Notes: generated by a model not told the origin, from the letters alone. A DNA stretch of 64,000 bases from Azadirachta indica (GCA_022749755.1 CM040443.1:5929191-5993190), one strand, 5' to 3'. Counted from the stretch's first letter, positions 1 to 12,660 are shown. A program made the numbers and translations.

Positions 1-762
1 AAACACAAAAATTACAAACAATACCAGATTTAAGTGAAAAACCTCTGACAATTTTAAAAGAAAAACCATAGGAGATAGAGCGGCCACTTCATAATATGAA
101 GAACAAGAACAATACAACCATTTACCCTAAACGCCCAAATATAAATTCTGAGTTTGGGTTGAGTTCAAAACTAAAATCGGGTCAATTCAGGTTTATACAA
201 TGAAAACAATACCCATCCAATATACTTATATGAATACAAATATACAATACTGTAAAAGAGCGAGGACATTGCCTCTTAACCTTCAAAAAGGAGCGTTTCA
301 CCCCCTTGCATCCCTAACAAGCTCTTCGGGATGCTCAATCCCCATTGCATTAGCGTATCCCAATATACTATGCTGGTTACTAAATATGGGTCACAAATTC
401 TACTGATTTCGTATGCTCAATTATCCTTTAAAAAGTCCAAATACAAAATCATAATGGAACATGTGTGTAAGGTGAATAATAATTAATTATGAAATTATGT
501 TCAAAAGTGAAAATATATTTATTTAGTTGTTGGATCCAAAATACAAGCTTTTGATGAGTTATTTTATATATTTCCTGATGCTGATTGCAGTTGATATGTT
601 GTAAAATATATAAGAAAAATAGCAATATCCTAATCATACTCATAGCAATAAAATAAAAACAAATGGTGAATAATATTAGAAACTTACCTATATGTGGAAT
701 TGTTTCTCTATTACAAAATTCAAAATACAGGAATATTGCAAAACTTATGCGAAAAAAATTAA
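1..762. other. 3' flank of kinase gene A, no gene seen
   Basis: AT-rich DNA without a convincing coding region. From about 437 to 762 it is clearly similar to the 3' flank of gene C (8124-8334 and 8785-8950), with the same order of short blocks, so it belongs to the duplicated unit. The start of the window may cut other cluster members. Confidence 0.6.
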
Positions 763-3700
763 CTAAACAAAACTATCATTGAGATAGCATTCGTCTATTG
801 ATTCGGATATTAGCAACTCTGTTGAGGACTCTGTTTCAATCTCTCTTGCGGAAATATGTTCTTGAGCAGAAGAAAAGAAAGGCTTTGGAGGCATTTCCAA
901 GACTTCAATATTCCCCTCTAACATCTCCACAACTTTCGTCATCGTGGGGCGATCCACTGCCTTCACTTGGATACACCATAACCCAATTATACATAGTTTT
1001 CTTGCAATCATGGATTCAGTTTCTGTCACATTCCGGAGCTCCAAATCTCCTCCCTTATCTAATTGGTCATATACCCAAGAGAGAAAGTATGCTTTGCTTG
1101 AACGAGTAGCCCTCATATCGGAATTCCTTCTTCCTCCAGCCATTTCCAATAGCAACATCCCAAAACTGTAAACATCTGACTTGCAAGAAACAGTTCCAAA
1201 ATTCCTTGAAATCAGCTCCGGTGCTATGTAACCTATTGTACCTCTTGCGGCACTGACGGACACAAAATCATTTTCCTTCGGATGAAATTTTGCGAGGCCG
1301 AAATCTGAGACTTTCGGGACGAAATTATCGTCTAACAAGATGTTGTGAGGCTTAATGTCGAAATGAAGAATGCAAACATCACATCCCTCATGTAGATACT
1401 CGATCCCACGAGCCGTTCCTAAAGCAATTTCGTGGAGTTTCTCCCAGCGAAAGGATTGCCTTTCACCTTTCTTTGAAAAGATATGCCTATCAAGAGATCC
1501 ATTATGCATGTATGCGTATACAAGTGCGCGTTTAGATCCCTCGGAACAGAATCCCAACAACTGTACTACATTCACATGGTGAATTCTGCCAATTGTTGAG
1601 ACTTCATTGATGAAATCTTCTGCGCTGAAGTTGGAGTTGTCTAGCATCTTGACTGCAGTTAAGTGACCACTATGAAATTGCCCCTTGTAGACTGATCCAA
1701 AGCCACCTTTGCCCAATTTTTCTTGGAAGTGATTTGTCATTGCAATTATCTCAGGATAAGAGTACCTTTTCGGCATCCAAGATTGTTGATCGTGTAGAAA
1801 CTTCTCCACGTTATCAACTGTGCTCAGTCTTATTCTATATTTGTGGATGAGGAACCCAAGTAAAACCATTGGAGCAAGGATAAATCTAACAATTAGAATA
1901 ACTTCCACTGGAAACGGTGGTCAAGAAAAAGTTTATTCAAGGTTAGTTTTATGTTGCATAACAAAAAAGAGGAATTCGTCGAGAGAGGAAATTACCTAAT
2001 AACATAGTGAGAATTAGGTAATCATTTTCCACGTTATCTTCGAAGTCATATTCCAAGCCATGATTCATGCCATTGTTGAAGTAATATTGTGGCCAATTCT
2101 TCGATAAAACTGCAAAAGAGCAGAAGAAACAGAAATTAAGTTTAAATGGTGGCCAACATTTACACATTGAACAAGTCTTCTGTGAAGGAAATAAAGCACA
2201 TTTCTTGACAAATTTTCAGAAGAACATTATGCAGGCAGAGGATGTAAGAAAGCACATGCAAATTTCAATTTATGTCTCATATATATCCTCGGCGAAACGA
2301 GACACAGTTATCGATGACATTCCTCTTTTGGTTTAGATACTAGCAATCTTGGGGATTGCTTGGGAAAAAAGGTACCAGCAACTCTTTAGAAGAATGACAG
2401 TTGATCAAGAAAGCATAAGCTGTGGAAGCGATAACTCTTGCAGATCTATGCCTAAAAAGATAGTTTTGCATTCATAGTTGAATCTGCTGGTACGATTGAA
2501 GGAGAGTGTTAGTATTTCATTAGTAGTGCTATGGTTTAATTAGTGCTAGTATTTATTTGGTTGCGAAGAGTGTGTGTTTGACAGACTGAAACTTTTGAGG
2601 ATAAGTTAGGAATTTGGCAAAGATTTCCAAAGATCATTCTGTCGTGTGTCTGCTCTAGCTAATAAGAGGTTTAGGCTTCATTAGTGTTCAAACGTTATAA
2701 CTATATTACGGAAAGAAGTATTAAGTGCCAAATATTACTAAAAAATGAGTAGCTTTCACTAATATTAGGTGTCACGAATTTTTTTTTTCAAATTTACTTT
2801 CAAAATACGGCACAATTTCTATAATCCTAAAACAAAGTGCGTTACTCATCTAGCATATGCAACATATATAATAAGAACAAGAATACAGCAGCCAGGAAAT
2901 TATACCCCAGATACGTTGCGGAACCCAATGTTTTACCAGCCATATGATGTCCGTGAAAAACCTCCTCTGAGAAACAATCATTAAGCGTTAATTGTATAGA
3001 TAGAAATGACTGAAAAATGTAAAATAAAGCATCACACACATATGCAGAAATATATATAAGCATAAGCTTACTTCCCCGTCGCCTTTCTAAGCACTCAAAA
3101 TTATCCACTTCATTATAAGAGCAAAAACCATCAGCAGCAACGCAATTCCTGCACTCAACCCACCATTTGTAGTTGAGACCCGACTCCAGCAATTTCCGAA
3201 TGGTTTCATAAGAAGGATACTCCACGTTCTTGTTTAGTATAGGAAACGATGAAATCCAATCGCATGACTTGGGAAGATCTGATATTGAGTGGCGATCATA
3301 ACCAACATAAACGTTAGACTGATTTTTACTCAAACATGGATCTTTTCTATAAGCCTGATCTGTGATGTCCATAGAGCAATTAATGAAACTGACATTTTTT
3401 TTCACGAATCATAGCATAAAGATCTGTATCAGCACCAAAATCAAATGGCCTTCCTCCTCTCAACACAGAATTGTATGTACGGCTGCAGCTTGCATTGGCA
3501 AACTTAACATCAACAAGATTGATTTTATGTTCATCATATGAAATTCTCCTCACATAGTACGTCCTTGAACGGTATTGTAGGACGGTTTTGTTGCTCTTGC
3601 AAGAAAGTTCGTAGTCATGATCACCGCATCCTGCTGGGTCGCCCTTTAGACGAAAAGGATAGCTTATGTTTTTGATATCTCCACAAGAGGAAAAACAGTT

Positions 3701-3805
3701 TTTTTGAAGTTCTCTTGCTTGAATTTCGTTACTGTTGGATAGAAAGATCAGCAAACATAACAGAGAAGTGGAGAAAATTGTCGATTCTTCATCTTTCCTA
3801 TTCAT
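763..3805 (-). pseudogene. LRK10-like receptor kinase, gene A, one-base frameshift
   Basis: Read on the minus strand, coding exons are 3805-3072 (signal peptide and GUB_WAK ectodomain), 2109-1996 (38-codon juxtamembrane exon) and 1907-763 (membrane span and kinase). Introns are GT-AG and every junction is phase 1, as in genes C and D. The start MNRKDEES matches the starts of C and D. The ectodomain has CGDIKNISYPFRL and the cysteine spacing of wall-associated/LRK10L receptors. The kinase has a G-loop (GKGGFGSVYKG), AVKML lysine, HFDIKPHN catalytic loop (non-RD) and SDFG. A run of eight T at 3395-3402 (A8 in the message) shifts the frame, so one frame ends at 3380 and the rest of the ectodomain continues in another. 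With seven bases the frame would be open and the exon length would keep its phase. It is therefore a recent pseudogene, a null allele or a sequencing error. The kinase is nearly identical to that of gene C. Confidence 0.8.
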
Positions 3806-5034
3806 GTCTCCTCGTCTTCCAGGATACAATGAATAAAATTAACAGCTCTATCTATGAATATAAACTGGAAAAATGCTTCATAGTTCTCTGAGAGTGCACG
3901 GCTTGATCTGAGTTATATATTTGTGGTTTATGCAAATTTTCTTTCATCATTTTCCACACAGCTTGGTTATTGGCTTTTATTTTATTCTTAGAAGGAGTTG
4001 ATTCGGAGAGATGTCCCACATGACTTGGCTTTGGTGGGACTGAGATGTCGAACACAAAAAATTGTACAAAGATGGTCCTACCAGAAAGGACTGGGCTGAA
4101 ATTTCTTGCCAAGAAAATAACATCTTTCCGAGAAAAGAGACACAATTAATATCTCTCAAAGGTAATTTTTTGAAATTTCTTCCAATGAGCTGGATTTACT
4201 GGAGAGTTGATCCAAAAGAGTGGTAGAAACTGGCTGCACTTTTGAATCCAGACAACAGCAAGACAATATATACGAAAATCCCGGCAACGGTAAGACAATA
4301 TACTCGAAAATTCAGATATAAGTCTACATCTTTTACTTTTCACCCTTTAACACGGCAATTAGTCGATGACCAAGACCAAGACTTTTGAAGCATTACATAT
4401 AGAATGCATTAACTAAAACATATATATCAATGCAAACCACATGTGTGGCTTCGATTATGTAGTAATTTTCTTGAGTTACAAAAACTTCTGTTCTTCTTGA
4501 AGAAGTTCAGAATCAGAGAGCAGGTGTAGAAAAGGTTTTCCTAGTTTTTAGTTATAAGAAAAAAAAAAATTCAAAGCTTAAAACTGATAATAATTCAAAG
4601 TTACAGAATGATTGGATTCACTTTCTGTAAGTGATTTGGTTGATTGTAGCATCTTATCATATTAATTAATTTTTCTGTTGCTTTATATCATTTGCTACTC
4701 CCGGGAAACTACGGGTTCATACAAGATAATCTTCTACGAAAAACATTTTATTTACATTGAATAATACTTCAAAAATAAATAATATAAGATAATTCTAATA
4801 ATATACACCTTGTTATGAAAAACTAATCCTAAACCTAAACAAAATAACAAACAGTAAAACAATATATTAGATACATAAGTATAACAATTATCGTGTATAT
4901 ATATATATATATATATATTTTCATAATCAGCATACTTAAATTTGAAATGCCTTATGTATTACAAGAAGAAGAATTAGTTGTTTTACTTTATACGTAAGAG
5001 CATTGGAATTGAGAAATACATTTAAATTTTCTCT
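3806..5034. other. Spacer between kinase genes A and B
   Basis: This is the 5' flank of gene A and the 3' flank of gene B, with no supported gene. Sequence at about 4165-4395 recurs, diverged, at about 8440-8700 in the 3' flank of gene C, including a shared block around 4348-4380. The rest is AT-rich. Confidence 0.55.
4895..4917. repeat. (AT)n microsatellite
   Basis: An uninterrupted alternating T/A run of about 23 bases lies in the 3' flank of gene B. Confidence 0.9.
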
Positions 5035-7248
5035 TCAAACATCTGAAGGAACAAAAGGCATTGGAGGTATCTCCACGCTTTGCAAATCACCTTCACGCAT
5101 TTGAATTACCATTGGCATGGAAGGTCTGTCCGTTGGATTCCATCGAATACACCAGAGTGCAACAATTGCAAGCTTTTTGGCAATTCCCTCATCCCCATCT
5201 TCCTCAAATTCCCAACAAAGCTCTTTCCCTTGACTCATTTTATTGTAAATCCACTCAGGAAAATAAATTTGGCTTTGATTTTTGACCTCAAGATCGATAT
5301 TCTTTCTGCATCCAACCATCTCCAACAACATTATTCCATAGCTATAAACATCAGACTTGGAAGACACCTCTCCAAAATTTCTGGAGTAAAGTTCAGGTGC
5401 AATATAACCAGAGGTTCCTCTAGCAGCTGTTAATGATACAATGCTCTGTTCCTTTGAGCACAATTTGGCAAGCCCGAAATCTGAGATTTTTGGTTGAAAA
5501 TTATGGTCAAGTAATATATTGTGAGGCTTGATATCAAAATGCAGAATCCTTTGGTTGCATCCTTGGTGCAATTACTCTACTCCCCGAGCAACACCAATGG
5601 CAATCTTTCTCAGCTTCTCCCAACTCAATGGACGATGAGTTGATGATGAGTTGTCTATCTTGGAGAAGATATATTTTTCAAGGGATCCATTGGGCATAAA
5701 CTCATATATAAGAGCACGACGTCCCCCTTCAGAACAAAATCCTAGAAGTCGAACGATGTTAAAATGGTGGATCCTGCCAATCGTGGCCACTTCATTGATG
5801 AATTCTTGTCCATTTCCTTTTAATGTTCCTAACATCTTCACAGCAACTGGAATTCCGTTCAAGAGTTTTCCTCTGAAAACACTTCCATAACCTCCCTGTC
5901 CAAATCTGTGCTTAAAGTTACTAGTAATCTTCTTTAGTTCTCTGAAAGTATATCTGGTGGGATTGAGGGTTTTGTAGACATCTAGGAACTTCTCTACTTT
6001 GAGTTGAACTTCTCTCTCTTTTTCAGACTTTCTTGATTTGTAAATGAGAAATATCAGCAATGCAAACAGCATGGAGCCTCCAATGCCAGTGCCTATGGAC
6101 ACTAGACTTATGGACAAAGGACCGAGCTCATCTGCACAAATTAAGGAAAGTTAGTTCAACAATTAACACAATAACACAAAACGTGTTAGAAAATAATGAT
6201 TTCAAAAAGCCTAAGCAGATTAGTACATATTAAAAAAGAGTACCATTGGGTTATAGCACGTTGTTTCACTTGTAACCACTATAGTAGGATGACTAATTCA
6301 ACATATATAAATTGTTATTAGCCTTAAGAAAATCCTTGAAAGCACTCTAAAGTAGTGTTTTTCTTTTTTAAACCAAATATAAACCTCCGCGCACTTGAAA
6401 TTTGACATAGATTTAGATAAACTCTATATGATAGATAATATTGGTAAGTGTATTTTCGAAATGACAATAACATTTTAAATTCAAATATTTGCAATTACTT
6501 TCAGTTACACATTACTTTTGTAAAAGGGATATATATAGTTACTTACGTTTTTGTTTAACGCAAATGGTTGAATTGCTTGTAGCTTTGAATCCACAATAAT
6601 TCCCTGATTTTTCGCAGTGATGGCATTCATCAAGAGCATCCCATCCGATGACGAAACTTGGTGTTGCCAAATCCCTCGTTATGCAATCGATAACCGATTC
6701 ACGACCTTTCTCAATTGTTTGACCCGTCGTTTTGCAAGATGAAGGTAGATTATCCATTGATATGTCAGCATAAATTATATAGACAAAATTTTGTTCACCA
6801 CTAATACACTCAATTGGTCCATGTGAATAAGAACTATCAATCTTCTCAGTACAGTTTACTATGGTGTAATTAAGAGAAAAAGGGATGAAAAAGAATTTGG
6901 AGTTTTTAAGGTTAAAAGAGAGAAAACTTTGAAATGGGCATGTGGTGTGATTATTAACATCCATAACAGTGATAGTGCTGTGAAGATAAGAAATTTGCTG
7001 CACATAATAATCGCCAGAGGAAGGAAGACGCAAGATTGTCTTGTTATTTGAGCAAGACAATTCAAACCCATCAAACCCACAAGATTTTGGCTGAGTTGTG
7101 AGTCTGAAGGGAAATATTATTTTCGGGCCTTTATTATTAATGCTGCAAGCTGTTGGCCGACAGAATTCATACATATTTGTGTGTTGGTTTCTGCAGAAGT
7201 CTTGGCTACTGAGTAAGTTAAGAGAAGGAAAAAGATTACTGTACTCAT
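5035..7248 (-). pseudogene. LRK10-like receptor kinase, gene B, frameshift and nonsense
   Basis: Two coding exons on the minus strand, 7248-6547 and 6131-5035, joined in phase 1 by a GT-AG intron, exactly as in paralogue E. From the ATG at 7248 a signal peptide (MSTVIFFLLLTYS...) is read, but one base is missing relative to E at about 7174-7186. That frame meets a stop within 20 codons, while the GUB_WAK ectodomain continues in another frame from an internal ATG at 7174, without a signal peptide. In the kinase, the tyrosine codon before LHQGC (Tyr437 in E) is TAA at 5572-5574, cutting the protein before the HFDIKPHN loop and SDFG motif. Beyond the stop the frame stays open to TGA at 5035, and the C-terminus is shorter than in E. 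Two separate lesions make non-function likely; the long open stretches suggest recent loss. Confidence 0.85.
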
Positions 7249-8950
7249 CCCAAGGAAAGAATTGACAGAGAAATAAGAGTTTGAGATATGCTTTTGGTTT
7301 TGGAGGAATAATTCTCTATAATTTCTTGGTTACGGACAATATTGTAATGGGAAAGCTGAGAAAAATCCTTCTTTTTAAGTCTTTTTTATGGTTTGTTTTT
7401 GTTGCATGACTCTAAAAGTATTTCTTCAAGTCAATGGCAACCCCAAAAGAGACTAGTCCACTTGAATATAAGAAATAAAAATTAAAAAAAAATGATGTGG
7501 TAACAATTTTAAAGGTTAAGTTTAAGTATCCAATTGTTTTATTTTGGTAATAAAATTGCATTAATTAAAAATAAAATATTTTCTTAATATTTTTCTTAAA
7601 AAAAAGTAAAATAAAATTTTTTCTCTTTTTTTAAAAAAAAGTTTCTCCTTTATCAAATTTTTTTCCTTTCTCTCCCATTTTTATAGTAATTAACTTTTTT
7701 AAGGAAAAAAAAATTTCAAAAATAAAATCTAAAAAAATAAATTTGAATTCTTTTTCTTCTCTCTTATTTTTATGATGATCAATTTTTTTTTAAAATAAAA
7801 AATAAAACTTAAAAGAATAAAAAAATTAAAATCTTTTTTCTTTCTCTTCCTTTTATTAGAAAATAATTTTTTTAAGTAAAAGAATTTTATAAAATAATTT
7901 TTTCTAAAAAATAAAAGGAATACATAAAACAATATGGATGTAAGTGGTATAATAGCCAAAACTCAGGTTAAAATTAGTATTTTCCCTTAAATAAAGGTGT
8001 TTAGTGTGTTTTAAGCAAATGATTTGGGTTTCAAAGTAAAAAAATAAAGTTGAGAAAATTTTGAATTTTTCTGTATATCATGTATTTTATTGTATGCTCA
8101 AAACCGGCACATTATCTGTTAACAAAGTCCAAGCGCAAAATCATAATGGGCCATGTGTTGAAGGTGAATTTATAGTTACTTTGTTGTTTAGGTTATGAAC
8201 TAATTATGAAATTATGATGAAAAGTGAAAATATATCTATTTAGTTGTTGGATCCAAAATATAAAAGCTTTGGGTGAGTTATTATATACATTTCCTGATGC
8301 TAGTTGCAGTTGATATGTTGTACAATATACAAGCTTCGTCTGAACTATAAATTAATTCCTTTCACAATTGGATAGAAATTAATTGTATTATTGGTTTATA
8401 TAGAAGTTACCTTTTTTGTATTAAAGATCATTAGCTTGAAATTTCTTCGAATAAGCTGGGATTTATTTGAAAGTTGACCCAACGACTTGGAGTCGATTTT
8501 GATAAGATTTGGAGAAACTGGCTGCACTTTCACACTCATGCAATGGAATACAGACAATCCAAAATTTAGATATAAATAGTCCTTGTGTCTTTCAACTTTT
8601 TTTTTTTTTTTTTTGGTCTCCTAAAAAGAAGAATTAATGTAACCCTTTAACACGGCAATTAGTCGATGACCAAGACCAAGTTTTTCAAGCTTACCGACCA
8701 AATCCATTAATTAAAGTGTTGATGACTCAGGTTAAGCTCTTTAACCACCTTATTGATCTTAATAATTTCATAAATAATTATAAAAATATAGAAGAAAAAT
8801 ATCTATATCCTAATCGTACTCATAGCAATAAAATAAAACATCGACTCCAAATGGCGAATAATATATGAAGTTTACCTATATATGGAATTGTTTCTCTATT
8901 TCAAAATTCAAAATACAGGAATATTGCAAAAGTTATACGGAAAAAATTAA
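7249..8950. other. Spacer between kinase genes B and C
   Basis: About 7249-7330 is the 5' leader region of gene B. From 7480 to 7930 the DNA is low-complexity A/T with loosely repeated T-rich and A-rich blocks of roughly 110 bp. From 8124 to 8950 it is the duplicated 3' flank of the A/C subtype, interrupted at about 8335-8783 by extra DNA that resembles the 5' flank of gene A. No coding region is supported. Confidence 0.5.
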
Positions 8951-11085
8951 CTAAACAAAATTATCATTGAGATAGCATTGGTCTATTGATTCAGATATTA
9001 GCAACTCTGTTGAGGACTCTGTTTCAATCTCTGTTCCCGAGATATGCTCTTGAGCAGAAGAAAAGAAAGGCTTTGGAGGCATTTCCAAGACTTCAATATT
9101 CCCCTCTAACATCTCCACAACTTTCGTCATCGTGGGGCGATCCACTGCCTTCACTTGGATACACCATAACCCAATTATACAAAGTTTTCTTGCAATCATG
9201 GATTCAGTTTCTGTCACATTCCGGAGTTCCAAATCTCCTCCCTTATCTATTTGGTCACACACCCAAGAGGGAAAGTATGCTTTGCTTGAACGAGAAGCCC
9301 TCATATCGGAATTCCTTCTTCCTCCAGCCATTTCCAATAGCAACATCCCAAAACTGTAAACATCTGACTTGCAAGAAACAGTTCCAAAATTCCTTGAAAT
9401 CAGCTCCGGTGCTATGTAACCTATTGTACCTCTTGCGGCACTGACGGACACAAAATCATTTTCCTTCGGATGAAATTTTGCGAGGCCGAAATCTGAGATT
9501 TTTGGGATGAAATTATGGTCTAGCAGGATGTTGTGAGGCTTAATGTCGAAATGAAGAATGCAAATATCACATCCCCCATGTAGATACTCGATCCCACGAG
9601 CAGTTCCTAAGGCAATTTCCTGGAGTTTCTCCCAGCTAAAGGATTGCCTTTCACCTTTCTTCGAAAAGATATGCCTATCAAGAGATCCATTATGCATGTA
9701 CTCGTATACAAGCGCGCGTTTAGATCCCTCGGAACAGAATCCCAACAACTGTACTACGTTCACATGGTGAATTCTGCCAATTGTTGAGACTTCATTGATG
9801 AAATCTTCCGCACTGAACTTGGAGTTTTCCAGCATCTTGACTGCAATTAGGTGACCGTTATGAAATTGCCCTTTATAGACTGATCCAAAGCCACCTTTGG
9901 CCAATTTTTCTTGGAAATGATTTGTCATTGCAATTATCTCAGGATAAGAGTACCTTTTGGGCATCCAAGATTGTTGATTGTGTAGAAACTTCTCCACGTA
10001 ATCAACTTTCTTCAATGCTGTTCTATATTTGTGGATAAGGAACCCAAGTAAAACCATTGGTGCAAAGATGAATCTACCAATTAAAAGAATATCACCTGGC
10101 CCCCCTGTAAAGAGGGGTTTATTCAAGGTTAGTAGTATTCGACAAAATAAAAAGCAGCAGGATTTCCAGTGAGAAAATTATTATACCTAACATTGTTGAC
10201 TCGAAAAGACTAATTCCTATCAGCCTCCCAATATAGATAACTGCAATGTGCCCAAAAAAACAAAAATTAAGTGTGTTATGCTGAAACTTTTAAAATAAAG
10301 TATTGAAAAATATAAATACATTTCCGCATTCTTTTGCGGAAAGCATAAGCTTACTAACTTGTTAGGGATTTGTAGCAATAAAACTTCTTCGACCAAAAAT
10401 GTCTGGCGCATGTACCGCCAGAGGCTACGCAATCCCTGCACTCAACTGACCATTTAAGATCGAAACCCAACTCCAGAACTCTCTGGATGGCTTCATAAGA
10501 AGGATATTTCACATTCTTATAACGTATAGGAACCAATGAAATAAACGAGCATGACTCTGGAAGATCTGATACTGAGTAGCCACCAAAATTAACATAAACA
10601 TTTGACTGATTTCCACTCAAACATGGAACTTCTATATAAGACTGATCAACAATATTCCTAGAGCAATTCACGTAATCAGCAAACGGGTGTTTAAGGTTAA
10701 GCTCAAGATTATAAATATAAAAATGAAAATATTCAGCCATATTATGGCTCCACATAGATTTTGATGGGAGACTACAGCTTCCACTGGCTAATTTAACATC
10801 AACAACACTAATTATACTATCATCGTAGGAAATTCTCCTCACGTAGTACTTTCCTGAAAGGTATTCTAGGATAGTTTTGTTGTCCTCGCAAGAAAGCTCA
10901 AACTCCGGATAACCGCATCCTTTTGGATCACCCTTTAGTCGAAAAGGGTCCATTATATTTTTTATATCGCCACAAGATGAAGAACAGTTTTGATGCTGTT
11001 TTCTGGCTTTTGTTTGGCAGGCGAGTAGAAAGATCAACAGACAAAGAAGGAAAGATGTGAAAACTGATGATTCTTCCCTGTTCAT
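8951..11085 (-). CDS. LRK10-like receptor kinase, gene C (intact)
   Basis: A receptor-like kinase of the leaf rust 10 locus (LRK10L-2) family, predicted to sit in the plasma membrane. Minus-strand coding exons are 11085-10359, 10240-10187 and 10104-8951; all junctions are phase 1 with GT-AG introns, giving 644 residues. The start MNREESS was chosen because the hydrophobic signal peptide follows directly and paralogues A and D start the same way; an upstream in-frame ATG at 11235 is less likely. The ectodomain is a GUB_WAK galacturonan-binding-like module (SSCGDIKNIMDPFRL) with a C-terminal cysteine cluster (CRDCVASGGTC). The 18-codon middle exon leads into the membrane span (GRFIFAPMVLLGFLIHKYR). 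The kinase has AKGGFGSVYKG, AVKML, HFDIKPHN (non-RD) and SDFG. The first glycine of the usual GxGxxG loop is Ala, a change not seen in A or D. Non-RD kinases are often immune receptors; the ligand cannot be told from sequence. Confidence 0.9.
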
Positions 11086-12217
11086 GTTTCCTCCTCTGCC
11101 AGGATAAGATGAATTTGAATAAACAGCAAAATATGAAGCGGAAAAATGATTTATATTTCTATGACATGCAGTGAACTGAATTGCTTCGTCATACATAGAT
11201 TTGTTCTTTGCAAGTTTTCTTTCTTTGTTGACCATTAATTGGTTAGAAATTATATCGTTTTACAAACGCGTTGTCTTTTCATGTAGGCCACTGGATTGAA
11301 TTTTCTTCTAAGCGAATTTTCTTCAAAGAAGGATTTAATGATATATGACCCACAGTCACAGTTGGTAGAAACTGTAACATCAAACACAAAACAAACTAGC
11401 TGGAATTTCTGTGAAATTAACTGACACTAAACTAGTTTCTCTATTTCTTTGTCCTATATATAAAAAGTCTACAAAAGATGATCTTAACTATTGTGTGGTC
11501 TGAATTAGAATTGCCCAGATTGTTAGAAATTTATTAATATTTCTACGTGGCCTTGGAAAGGCCGATACCGAAATGTTAAATATTTATTTTCCGTTTCAAA
11601 TTGTTATAATTTTTGCTACGTTTTCAAAGTACAATATTTAAGTATCACCTATTCATATATTTGTAATTGACAGCTACTGATGTTGTTTCACAGACATCGT
11701 GACGTAAAAGCTAAAATATAATAGTATCAAATACAGCCTTAATGTGCTTTTTAAGTAAATATACATACAATAGTTATTCGCAATGACAGAGCAGAAGGAT
11801 GTAAGCAATTGAAAATTTTGTGGTTCCTTAATTGTAAGTTAAGCAATTATGAAATAATAAAAATGAATAAGTGGTGGAGGATCCCAGTTATAAAGAGCAA
11901 ATCACTTAATTATATATATTAATTCTTCAAGCTTGAAACCGTCTGATTGACATAAAATTACAAAGCCACTGCCACTGCAAACAATATCAAGTTAACATGT
12001 AAGTGCTTGGAAAGCAGAATTGCATGTCTATGTTAGGCGCGGGTAGAGAAGTAGAGAGAGTGTATAAATAAATCCTAAATCCAACACTCGCAAACTATAA
12101 AAAGGCCATGAGCCCATGAGGTAAATGATAGGGAAGAAAGAATCCTTAAGGTTAACTATTTGCTGACATTATTTTGAGCTTTTATTGAACCACATATTAT
12201 ACGAATACTGAGTAAGG

Positions 12218-12660
12218 TTAGGCAAAAATGTCCGATCGAACTTAATCGAATAGAACTACTCAATTCGATTAGGTTCGATTTTAAAAGTAAGTTTAGTTTT
12301 AATCGATTTTAAATTAAATCAATTTGATTTAAAATGAACCCGAACCGAAATCAATTATAAAATTTCTTATAACCCTTTAACGTTTAAAAAAATTATAAAT
12401 AATATTTTATAATTTTTGATAAAAATTTATATAAAAGTAAAAAATTATAATTTTTAATTTATTTTTTGTAATTATTATATAATATAAGAATTTAAATGAA
12501 ATTATTTTAAAAAAATTCAAATTTAAATTGAAAACAGAAGTAAAATTCAAGAACCAAACTAATATGGTTGGATTCGATTCAATTTCATAATTCATATAAT
12601 TTGGGTTCAATTCAATTTTCATAAAAACTAAATCAAACCTAATTTTGCTCACTCTTAAGT
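12218..12660. repeat. Degenerate interspersed repeat (MITE-like)
   Basis: The block is built from degenerate repeats of ttcgatt/aatcgaa and ends in tttgctcactctt; its left edge reads ggcaaaaatg. This composition and the 'tttgctcacyc' end are typical of a common class of short plant interspersed repeats. The ends are only weakly inverted-complementary, so the class is uncertain. Confidence 0.45.

Noticed and set aside
763..1582. Plus-strand open frames antisense to the kinase exons (also at 8986-9770, and minus-strand ones at 14913-15493)
   Set aside because: They recur at the same place in every kinase copy and overlap conserved kinase codons, so they are shadows of the real frame.
11086..11235. 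Fifty-codon N-terminal extension of gene C
   Set aside because: The frame is open, but the signal peptide starts at 11085 and paralogues A and D start at the same place, so it is probably 5' leader.
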